Program-made: the position numbers and the translations under genes
Notes under the pieces: generated by a model
What the model was told of the DNA's origin: nothing
Databases searched by the model: none
The model's input: only the letters and a program-made list of their open reading frames with translations
Part shown: piece after piece, positions 21,601-30,938 of the stretch
Position numbering within the stretch: the stretch's first letter is position 1
How the letters are laid out: each line of letters opens with the position of its first letter
Assembly: GCA_019677205.1 (NCBI GenBank)
Contig: JAAMXY010000610.1
Coordinates: forward strand, 14,688-49,197
Source of the DNA: Pinguiococcus pyrenoidosus
Lineage: Eukaryota; Sar; Pinguiophyceae; Pinguiochrysidales; Pinguiochrysidaceae
Length of the DNA: 34,510 nt
Direction of reading: 5' to 3'

Positions 21601-24600
21601 AACGTTGCCCTGTGGAGGGAGACGCTCAAGTTAGCCGTGCTCAAGGGCGCCGGCGTGCCGCTGGACCTGGGACAGAAGTCGTCCACGGCGCCCTCGAGAC
21701 CCCGCGACGACGGCCTGCGAGCGCCGCAACCGCTGTGCCTCGTACTGCGGGAGGCGCAGCTGGTGCACAAGAGCTGGGCGCGCGACGACCTCGGCAAGCT
21801 CATGGACCGTGGCGACGTGCCGGACTTGTTCACGGAGGAGGAAATGGCGGAGGTGCACCAGTGCATGCGTTGGTCGTGCCACCCCGGCGTCACGCGCTAC
21901 GAGCTGCACGAGGCCTTCCGACGCCGCGTGCAGCAGAGCATCCATGTCTGCGTCCTCATGAGTCCGGCGTCGCTCTTGCCGGACGCCTTCGTCACCGACT
22001 GCGACTTCTTCTGGCTGGACGCGTGGCCGGCCGACGCCATGGCGCGCATCGCGCGCAGCGGGTTGGGGGACGCGCTGCGCGACTTCCAGAACGGTGACAA
22101 AGACTTGTTGCTGCCGGAGGATGAGGACGTCTCCACCAAAGACGACGGCGCTTCTACCAAAGACGACGCCTCGACGACGACGGCCAGGACGGCGGTGGCG
22201 AAGTACACCGACCCCGAGGCGGTGGTGGGGGCTGTGGTGGCGCTGCACTCTTGCGTGGCCAACGAGGTCGAAGTGCCGCCGTTCTTTGATGTCACCCCTC
22301 TGTGCTTCATGGAGCTGCTGAGCACGTACAAGGCCATCTTGCGCCACAAGGTGGAGGCGCGCTACCGGGAGCTGCGCAAGCTGGACAAGGGCGTGCGCTC
22401 CATGGCCCGCGCCACGCAGGACGTGGACAAGCTGCGCCAGAACCTGCGAGCGCTGCAGCCGCAGCTGCTGCAGGCCCGGGACCTCGCCAAGCAGGTGCTG
22501 GACAGCATCGACTCGGAGCGCCGCGCCGCGGAAGCGCAGCGCGAGGACTGCGCGAAAGAGGAGCGCCGCGCTGCGCAGATGGAGAAAGACGCCGAGCTCA
22601 TGGCCACCGCGGTGGAGGCCGAGCTGCAAGCGGCGCTGCCGGCGCTGGCCGAAGCCATCTCGTCCCTAAAGCTGCTGAACCTCACGGACCTGGTGGAGGT
22701 GAAGACGCTGCGCTCCCCGCCGCAGGCGGTGCGGCTCACCATCGAGTGCGTGGCCATCTTGTTTGGCAAGGACTTGAAGCAGTTCACCCACCGCGGAGAG
22801 GTGGACCATGCGGCGCTGCTGCAGCAGCTGCTGGGCAAGCCCAAGCAGTTCCTGGACAACATGATCAACTTCCCTCGCGACGACATCGACGCCGCGACGG
22901 TGGCCAAGATGAAGCCGTACCTGGACGACCCGCTCTTCACGCCGGAGAAGGTGGCCTCGTCCTCCAAGGCCTGCAGGGTCATCGTGCTCTTCATCCAGGC
23001 CATGTACAGCTACCACCTCATCCGCGCCTCCGTGGAGCCCAAGCGCCAAGCCACGCTGCAGGCGCGAGAGGCGCTGCAGAGCTCGCAACAGCAGCTGGAA
23101 GCGCAGCGCGGACAGCTGGCGCAGCTGGCGCAGCGTCTGGAGACTCTCAAGCAGCGCCACGACGCCGCCAAGGCCGACGAGGAGGGGCTGTACACCAAGG
23201 TGTCCACCTGCGAGAAGAAGATCAGCGTGGCCGAGGACTTGCTCGCGGCCCTGCAATCCGAGAGGGCAAGGTGGAAGGTCACACGAGCAGATCTGCGCGC
23301 ACAGCACCGGACCTGCGTCGGAGACTTGCTGCTCGCCGCCGCCGGCCTCGTGTACTTGGGCCCGTTCTCGCAGTCCATGCGCTTGCAGCTTCAGCGGCGC
23401 TGGCGCAAGATCCTCGCGGAAGCCGGAATCCAAACGGCGCCCACGGCGACGTTCCTGAGCGTGATCGCCACGCCGTCCACGTTACGCCACTGGCGCCTGT
23501 CGGCACTGCCGTCGGATCCGCAGAGCCAGGAGAACGGCGTGCTGCTGGTCATGAGCGCGCGCTACCCGCTGCTGCTGGACCCGGAGGGTCAGGGCTTCCG
23601 CTTCCTCACCAGTCTGGGCAGCAAAGAGCTGGGCGCGTGTGACAACGGCATGGAGATCATTGACGTGAACGCCGATGGCTCTCTGGCCGAGAACAGCTTC
23701 AAGCGCACGCTGGAGGCCTGCATTCCCTTCGGACGCTGGGTGGTGGTCCGCGGCGTCGGAGAGCGCCTGCACCCGCTGTTGGCGCCTTTCACCCATCCGC
23801 ACATTCGCCGGGTGGACGGCCAGGACACTATGCGCCTGTGGTCCGAGGACGCCGGCGTGCCGTTCAACAAGGCGTTCCGGTTGTTCCTTTGCACGCCGCT
23901 GGCCGAGCCCAGCTACGATGCCGAGGCCGTGGGCGGCCTGAGCATCATCAACTTCGCGCTCACGCCGTCCGCCTGCGGGCTGGACGAGCAGCTGCTGGAG
24001 ATCTGCACGGAGATGGAGGACCTGTCGCTGTTCGAGAAATGGCTGCAGGGGCAGCGGCTCTCCAGCGACGCGCGGCAGGAGCTGGAGGACGTCGAGGAGC
24101 ACATCTTGACTCTCCTCGCCGCAGCGGAAGACACCGGCGGCAGCGCCGGGATCTTGGACGACGCGCCGCTGATCGAAGCGCTGCACGACGCCAAGGACAA
24201 GAGCTCTCATCTGGCGCATCACATGGAGGCGCTGGAGGCGCAGCAGGAGCGTATGGATAAGCAGCGGCGCAACTTACGGCCCATCGCGGCGCTGGCCTCG
24301 GAGATGTACTTCCAGCTCAAGGCGCTCTGCAAGCTGCATCCGTCCTACCAAGTGGGCCTGCCGCTGTTCCTACACCTGTACCGCTACTCGTTGGCTTTCT
24401 CGCCCAGACCCACCGGCGCCGACCTGGACGCGCGACCACTCATACCCCTCAACCTGGCCAGCTCCGTGGATACCGACACCGACGCCGACGTGGACGGGGA
24501 GAGCCATGCGTCCGACATCTCGGGCCTCACGTCTCAACACCCGCACCAGAGCTCTAGACGCCGCACGTCCGTGTGGAGGGCCAACCAGCGGAACCTGCCG

Positions 24601-27600
24601 CCCACGTCCTCGCCGGCATTGCTGGCCAGGCTGTCGTCCACCGACGAGAACAAGAGGCCGTCGACGGCGGAGTCGCGGTCGCTGGCGCTCATGCGCCAGC
24701 CGAGCCTGGACGCCTTCAACATGCGAAGGACGTCCATCTCCAGCATCCTGGGCTACTCGGACTCCGAGGAGGTGCACACGTCGCAGACGCCCAGCCGCGC
24801 GCAGCTGCGGGACGCACGCAACTTCGCCATCGAGCGAGTCTTCCTCTTCAGCCTCTACCGCTTCGTGGGGCTGGGCCTCATGCGGGAGCATAAGGCGGTG
24901 ATGCTGCTCCTGCTCACCACCACGGTCGAGCGACACCATGGACGCGGCTGCAAGGACCACGCTGACTTCTTGCTCAGCCCTGTGGAGACCGGCGACGACA
25001 AGGCAGCAGAGGAGGATGCGGATGACATGCCGGACGCCGATTGGATGACGCCGACGTTTTGGGCGGCCGCAAAGGCGCTCAGCAAAGTGAATGGCTTCCA
25101 GAGGCTGAGCGAGAGCATCAGTGCCGACCCGGGCGCCTGGGGAGCTTGGCATGCGGCGACGAACATCTTCGACTTGAAGCTGCCGGACGAGGCCCTGGAG
25201 ACGCTCTGCTCCAACGTGCCGAACGCCGAGGACGTGGTGAGCAAGAAGCGCCTGGCGCGCCTGGCCGCCGCCCGCGGAGAGGACGACGCCGCCGATTCGG
25301 AGCGGGTCCAGGAGGCGAGCTACGGCCTCTTCGAGCCGGAGGCCGAGGACGACGGCAACCGCCTGCCCATGACGCTCGCGAGGCTGTGCGTCATCAAGGC
25401 CCTCCGGCCCGACCGCGTCGTCGACGCCATCTACCGCTTCGGGGGCACCGTGCTGGGCAGCCCCTTCTCGTACCCAGCGCCGCTGGACCTACCGTCCATC
25501 TTCGAGCACCTGGAGCCAACGCGTCCGCTGGTGCTGTACCTGCCGTCGTCTCGAGGGGACGACCGCGGTACCATGGAGGGCGACCCGTTACCGAGCTTGG
25601 AGGCGTTCGCCAGACTCTCTCGCATGGACAATCGGCTCCTCTCGATACACTGGGACGAAGGGGAGAAGCGGAGGACGCGAATGATTTCGGAAGCGCGGCG
25701 GCAGGGACGGTGGCTGGTGCTGCTCGCCTGCCCGCCGCAGCAGCTGGCGAACATCGTGGAGACCGGCGACGCGTCCAGGCCGGAGCTGGCGCCGCATCGA
25801 GACTACCGCCTTATCGTGGTCTTGTCGAGAAGTGCGGCGCCGTTGCCGGCGGCGCTGGGAGGCGCTCTGCGCGCCGCGTTCGAGCCTCCGAGGGCCATGC
25901 GCGACATCCTGGAAGCGCTGTATCTGGACTTCGGGCCAGACATGCTTCGCATCGGCAACTTCTCCGTCAAGGCCAAGAACTCGGGGGTGAGTGTGGACTC
26001 GGCCACGGCGGAGTCCGCGATCGAGCCGTTCGCCCGGATTCTGTGGGGCCTGTGCTTCTTCCACGCCGCTCTGCTCGAGAGGGGCCATCTGGTGAGCTCG
26101 AGCGCTCGCTTCCTGGAGGCGGACCTTCATCTGTCCATCGCGCAGCTGCGAGGCCTCGTGCACCGTCATGGCGTCTCTGCGCTGTCGTGGCAGCTGCTTC
26201 GGCACTTCGTGAGCAAGATCAACTACGGAGGCCGAATCACGGATGAGATGGAGCAGCGCGTGTGTGATACGCTGGTGTCGTCGACGCTCAACTCGCGGCT
26301 GCTTGTGGACGGCGCCCCGCTCTACCCCACGCACGTGCTCCGCCGCGACAGCAGCAACTCCTCCGTGGGCAACAGCGAGCAGACCCTCGGGACGGCGGAC
26401 CAGCTTCGGGCCTTCTGTGTACCTCCGGTGAAGCGCGACAACGTCATGAACAGCTACCTGGAGGCCATCGACTCTCTTCCCGGCGGCACCGTGCCGCCGC
26501 AAGTGCTGGGCCTCTTGGCCACGGCGCGGCAGGAGGCGAACACGCGCGAGACAACCCGACTCTTCCGGGACCTCGGCAGCTTCTTCGGCACGTCGCTGGT
26601 GTCGGAAGGGTCGGAGGCTCTCTCCGAGACGATGGCGACGCTTGCCCGAGAGATCGTGGAGCAGCGCCTGGAGCATCGTCAGCAGGAGCAGCGGCAGACG
26701 CTCGCGAGCTGCTGCACGAACCCAAGGCAGTCCGTCATGAGCACGCACACTGGATATGATCACTCGATCATCAGCGGCTTCGGCTCCATGGACGGATCTG
26801 TGCTTGAGCTCGCGGACCCCGTCCAGCGCGTGCTCTTCGCGGAGCGGAAAGAGCTGGGCGTCTTCCTCGACAAGCTCATGCCGGAGCTCCGCCTCCTTGA
26901 GAGCTTCAAGGCTTCCGAGAATGCGTCCATGAGGGGCCTGCCGCACTTTAGAGAAATTGTGAACAGGCTTGACAAGAAGCTCACGAAGCACGGCCTGGCT
27001 CCCGCGGGGAAGACCGTCGTCGAGTCCATCACGACGCGCCTGGAGTTCCTGCGGGCCAAGGCGGTGGCGCTCGACGACTGGCTTTCCCAGGAGCCGCAGC
27101 GCTTAGGCCCCATCACCCTAGGCTTGCTGAGCAACCCCGGCGCTCTTCTAGCCTCCGTGCTCCAGCGCTCTTGCCGCCGGCGGAGAGAAATGGGCGAGAT
27201 CTGTACGATTGACGAGCTGGAGATTGTCGCAAGTGTGCTCCCGCTGCCGCACGTTGCGCAGCTGAGCAATGGCGCGCTGCAGAAGGAGAAGCTCAACGCG
27301 ATCATCGACGACGAAGTGCCGGCTTCGGACGAAGTACCGCCATCTGGGGAGACGTCCGGGGCAGATGGGCAGCCGTCGCCTGATGAGGCGGGTCCCCCCC
27401 CTTCTTCCGCTGAAGACGGCCCTTCTCCCATGGAGCAGCGCCCTTCTGCCGCCGAGGAGGGCTCGTCCCCGACCGAGCAGCGCCCTTCTTCAAGCGCGCC
27501 GCCACCAGATGCTGTAGCGGCGGCTCCTGAACCGCGGCTTACAGGCCAAAGGGCTTCCAACGCTGAGGAGAACGAGACCGTGAACGACGTGAAGAGCCCT

Positions 27601-28032
27601 GAAGACTTGTTCTCCGATGAGGATTCCTGCGCGGACGAGGTGAACGATACGTCAAGCCTGAAGGATGGTGTCCTCCTCCACGGGCTCGTGCTCAAGGGTG
27701 CGGTTTGGGATGTGGATCTTGGGCAGATTCGCGAGTCGATCGAGTCCGAGAATCCGCTGCCGCAGGTGCTTGTGACGTCGCGCAAGAGCTCTGAATCGCA
27801 CTCGCCAAGCAAGGCTGCCGGTGGGAAGCACGGCCTGTACCGCTGCCCCGTCTATCACAACTCGAAGGTCATCATGTGGCTGGAACTGCCTTGCGCAGGC
27901 GACACGAAGATGAAGCGCCGGCCGCTCAGCTCCGAGCAGGACTTGACTGGCGGCCTTGGGCTAGGCGTCACGGTCGTGGAGGACTCGGTTGAGCATGTCC
28001 TTGCCGGAGTGTCCGCGATTGCCAAGGCCTGA
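12652..28032 (+). CDS. Axonemal dynein heavy chain, inner-arm type likely, 5,013 residues
   Basis: Four exons (12652-13461, 13538-17256, 17392-18071, 18200-28032) join in frame. The tail has a small barrel-like segment (about 172-213) and MPRDDLCGFSDRRQAKVLEK, reminiscent of single-headed inner-arm chains (DNAH1/3/7/12 group). AAA1 has an intact Walker A, GPAGTGKTE (1737), split by intron 3, Walker B CLDEFD (about 1787) and sensor VTMNP. AAA2 has GPPMVGKT (about 2044), AAA3 GPPCTGKT (about 2465) and HLDDLN, and AAA4 the altered GGFPGRGRLS (about 2837). A coiled-coil stalk (about 3124-3433) carries the microtubule-binding head. AAA5 begins near GLVYLGPF (3448). A divergent AAA6 and a C-terminal domain (DGVLLHGLVLKGAVWD, from 4890) close the protein. 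Usual length is about 4,000-4,600, and insertions at about 3827-3937 and 4764-4889 explain part of the excess. It powers ciliary bending. The start ATGG has G at -3. Donors are GTACGT, GTAAGA and GTGGGT. Confidence 0.96.
17312..17372. repeat. CTTCTCTC-type pyrimidine repeat in dynein intron 2
   Basis: The octamer CCTTCTCT recurs about seven times with one variant copy, directly before the acceptor TTCCAG of the 135-nt intron 17257-17391. It doubles as a very long polypyrimidine tract. Removing it would leave an intron near the 66-76 nt size common elsewhere in the window. Confidence 0.9.
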
Positions 28033-28184
28033 GCACAGGCACTTGGAGGGATGTGTCGCGAAGGCGGAGGATGATCAACGATGGAGCGTAGAGTGTGAAA
28101 AGTTTCGGGTTTCGAGTCTCGAGTGTAGAGCACAGCGTACGGCAAGGGCAGGAGAACTTTTCCTTGATCTCGATCAAAACTGCG

Positions 28185-29099
28185 TCAAAGCAAATCTACC
28201 TCAGGCGGGGGTGGGTTCTTCTTATCGTCGTCGGCCTTGCCCTCGCCCTCGCTCTTCTTGCTCTTGTTGTCCTTTGCCTTCTTGTCCTTTGCTTGCTGAA
28301 TCTGTGTTGTCCGCTTGCGAAGCTCGTCCGCAAGGTCGTCGTCCGTCTGTGCCTGGCCTTCCACGTTCATGAACTCGTCCTCAAGCTTCTTATACCTCTT
28401 GAAGGAGCCTGAGAAGGAAGAGCAGAGACACACAGAGGTACACATACACTTTTAGCCTCTTGGCGCAGACAGAGAGAGATAGAGAGAGAGCGAGCGAGCA
28501 AGCGAGAGAAAGAGAGAGAAAGAGAGAGAGGAACCAGCCCGTAAGCATTGTGCAGGACGTACTCTCTATCCGCTTCTGCTCCTTCATCTCGGCCCAGTAT
28601 GCCCAGATGCCCCCTGCGAGGAGCACGGTAGCTCCCGCAACCAATCCTGCAGGGGGAAATCCGTGAGCTCGGCGCCGCTTTTCGCCCGATCCGGCTCCTA
28701 ACTTGGCTGCGTACCGACGTAGTTTCCCCATGCTGGCCCTCGGTACTTCTTGTAGGTCACGGCCAGGGCGGGCAGCGGCTTCAGAAGCAAGATGAGGCCT
28801 GCCAAGGCCGCCAGCAACAGCTTGGGCACCTTGAAGTCTCCGCTGCGGATCTTCTGAACCGCATGGCGGATGGCGCGGACGCCGCTTCCACCTCTCACCA
28901 GCTCCGTCGCGGTCTTCTGCACCAGCTTCCTGGGCTTCAGCGGCGGCGCGGGCTGTGTGGGCGTCACCACCGCTCGCAGCCCAAGGGTTTCGCCACGAAT
29001 GGGCGACAGAGACGACATCCTGGGCGCCATCCTGGCCGAGAATGCCACTCGCTCGCGCACGAGGCCGAAGAGCACGAGAAGAGCCAGAGAGACGCGCAT
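28185..29099 (-). CDS. Small plastid-type membrane protein of unknown function
   Basis: Three minus-strand exons, 29099-28715, 28646-28563 and 28408-28185, join in frame to 230 residues (introns 68 and 154 nt; donors GTACGC and GTACGT). The N-terminus is a signal peptide ending near RVA, followed at once by F20 and a basic, Ser-containing stretch (FSARMAPRMSS). That is the signature of import into red-derived secondary plastids. Two hydrophobic segments follow, about 93-113 (LLLAALAGLILLLKPLPALA) and about 129-147 (GLVAGATVLLAGGIWAYW). The first ends in ALA and could instead be a thylakoid-lumen signal. The C-terminus is highly charged and Lys-rich, ending PPPPEVDLL. I recognise no family. 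ATG 29099 is chosen because the open frame above it begins only with a TTG. The gene ends 152 bp from the dynein stop and is divergent from the next gene. Confidence 0.8.
28471..28531. repeat. GA-rich microsatellite in intron 2 of the plastid-type gene
   Basis: A GAGA/GAAA/GAGC purine tract of about 60 bp on the plus strand is CT-rich on the transcribed minus strand. It sits inside intron 28409-28562 between a GTACGT donor and a TTCTCAG acceptor, and accounts for much of that intron's extra length. Confidence 0.9.
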
Positions 29100-29573
29100 C
29101 GTGCACCGGAATCGCTGGCGGCGTTGCCCTTGGCGAGGCAAAGAGCGCGCAGAAGCGGCCAAGGGGACAGAGGGGCTGAGTCGTCATCTTCAATTCTTCA
29201 CTTTCAAGCTCCGCATGGCCCCTTTGGCATTGGCGAATAAGGACCAAACATGAAAATCAAAATTGGGCGACTCCAACGCATCGTTCTCGAACTGCCAAAA
29301 GGGCGTCCGGAGCGTACCGGAGTTCCTGCCGTCACTACGGTACTCTGCACTCAGTACTCGGTACTGGCTCCGTTTTACTCGGATGACGAAAACCAATACC
29401 GAGCTACCGGACCTGCATTCTCACCATTCCGGACCAGCGGAGGTTCTTGCGCCGCCGCTCCTTTGGCCTTCTCACCGCTGCTCTTCCGAGCTGCTGCTGA
29501 TTCATGCTTCTGCCTACCTTGCGTCGGCATGTGGGATGTAGATGTAGAGGGCTATGGCTGCTGCTGATCTTGG
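29100..29573. promoter_or_regulatory. Divergent region with a cluster of GTAC motifs
   Basis: This 474-bp gap lies between two divergent starts. No coding frame in it convinces me. Four GTAC tetramers occur within about 50 bp (around 29314-29363), within CGGTACT/CAGTACT contexts that repeat each other imperfectly. It probably carries promoters for both flanking genes. The meaning of the GTAC cluster is unknown. Confidence 0.35.
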
Positions 29574-30431
29574 ATGGGTAGACTGAAGCAAAGGCGGATA
29601 CCGCACGAGGCGCGGGTGGAGAACCTTCCTCGGGAGCGGCATACCGCCGCTTTCCACAACGCGCTGCTGGCCTTTCGGATCGAGGCTGGCCGAGACGGCC
29701 GGAACGCGGTCTTGACGGAGTGGCTGGACGCGGTTGGGGCCCACGACGACATCGTCGTGAAGGTCGAGGCGCTCATGAAGCAGGTGCGCGAAGCGCGCAG
29801 GGTCTTTCAGCGGCAGCGGCGCTTCGTCAAGAACTTGTCCGGCCTGTGGATGGTGACCAACGACCGACCCCACGAGCTGCGCGAGTACGAGGAGCTGCAA
29901 GGCAAGAACCTGGTCGCTTGCGAAGCGAAAGATCCGAAGGAGAGAGCTCAGCTCGAGCTCGATCTCCAGCGAGTGGGAGAGCTGCGGCAGCGGAGCGAGA
30001 GACTCCTTGAGTTGCGCAGCGGCCTAGAGGATGCTCAGGAGGAGCTTGAGAATCGGCGCCGACGGCTTTCGGCGCTACAGAAACAACTTGACGAGGTTTG
30101 CGAGAAGGAGAAGGAGCTGGCTGGCCGGATCAGTCACGACCACGTTGTCGCCTTGGACCGCGGCTGCAGCCTCCCGGCGGTCTTCCCGAACGTCCAGCTG
30201 GGCTACTGCGTCACCAAGGTGAACGACATTGCCTGCGAGGACGTTGCCTTTGAGGACATCCGCGAACTTCTGGCTTCCAGCGCCTCGCCACAGACTGTCG
30301 AGTTCCGCCGGTACGACTACCGGCGGGTTGGCCTCCGCGACGCCTGGCTCAGTCTGGCGGAGCTGCGGGACGCGGAAATCTACGTAGAGGACGCGCGGCG
30401 TGTCATGCCACGACGCGAGCGCCCGCGCTGA
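29574..30431 (+). CDS. Coiled-coil protein with PDZ-like C-terminal domain
   Basis: A single exon of 285 residues. An in-frame TGA lies three codons above ATG 29574, so this is the first usable start, although its context is weak (T at -3). The first 110 residues are basic and helical with no family I recognise (for example LTEWLDAVGAHDDIVVKVEA). Residues about 120-185 form a charged coiled coil. Residues about 196-247 look like a PDZ-like fold: a hydrophobic VFPNVQLGYCVTKVNDIA strand pair, then FEDIRELLASS and a final strand TVEFRRYDYR. The closing segment, WLSLAELRDAEIYVEDARR, is followed by a basic tail. PDZ-like folds bind C-terminal peptides; no partner can be named. It is divergent from the plastid-type gene and co-directional with the anoctamin. 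Confidence 0.75.
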   Translation: MGRLKQRRIPHEARVENLPRERHTAAFHNALLAFRIEAGRDGRNAVLTEWLDAVGAHDDIVVKVEALMKQVREARRVFQRQRRFVKNLSGLWMVTNDRPHELREYEELQGKNLVACEAKDPKERAQLELDLQRVGELRQRSERLLELRSGLEDAQEELENRRRRLSALQKQLDEVCEKEKELAGRISHDHVVALDRGCSLPAVFPNVQLGYCVTKVNDIACEDVAFEDIRELLASSASPQTVEFRRYDYRRVGLRDAWLSLAELRDAEIYVEDARRVMPRRERPR

Positions 30432-30938
30432 GATCATCTGGCCGAGCCAAGCGCCACACATTCGCCTTCATCCTTTCCGCCCCGCCCCCCGTCCTCCCGT
30501 CCAGTCCAGCGGCGAGCATCGTACTGCAGTACAGTAGAGTGGAGTACAGTACAGGCCGGTACGGAACGTTTCATTGACAGGGATTGGCAGCTCGCCCCCG
30601 ATTGGCCAGAGCATGCACTTCGTTCGGAAGTGCGAAACCGCCGGATTCAAATCCGCAATGCACAGCGCCGCAAGCCGCCCACCAGTCGCGTTCTCTTCCG
30701 TTCCACAACTCCGACGCCGCCGTCCGCGCCGCCATCATCTGAGGCGCTCGGCGCGTAACTCGCGTTCCCGCAGCCCTGCACTCGCGAAGCAAGTGGACCT
30801 TGCGAGGCGGAGGTGCACTTTGTGCGGAGGAAGAAGGCGCGCAAATCCCTCGCGCGGCTTCGGATTCGCTTCTGAACGATCCAGTTCTGCGCCCTGCGCT
30901 TTGGCTTTGGATAGCAGAGGAGCAACAAGACGAGCAAG
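30432..30938. promoter_or_regulatory. Upstream region of the anoctamin gene, with GTAC cluster and hairpins
   Basis: This 507-bp stretch has no gene I would support. It contains the 12-bp palindrome GTACTGCAGTAC (30519-30530) within five GTAC tetramers in 44 bp (30519-30562). It also has two GATTGG boxes (inverted CCAAT) at 30582-30587 and 30600-30605. Two adjacent perfect hairpins follow: GCACTTC/GAAGTGC with a 5-nt loop (30615-30633) and CGGAT/ATCCG with a 4-nt loop (30642-30655). Paired CCAAT boxes are typical of eukaryotic promoters, but the assignment is only suggestive. Confidence 0.35.

Noticed and set aside
30582-30660. Possible tRNA (B-box-like GATTCAAATCC with a hairpin before it)
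   Set aside because: The presumed T arm cannot form its five-base stem, the hairpin loop lacks a T before an anticodon, and no acceptor stem is found.
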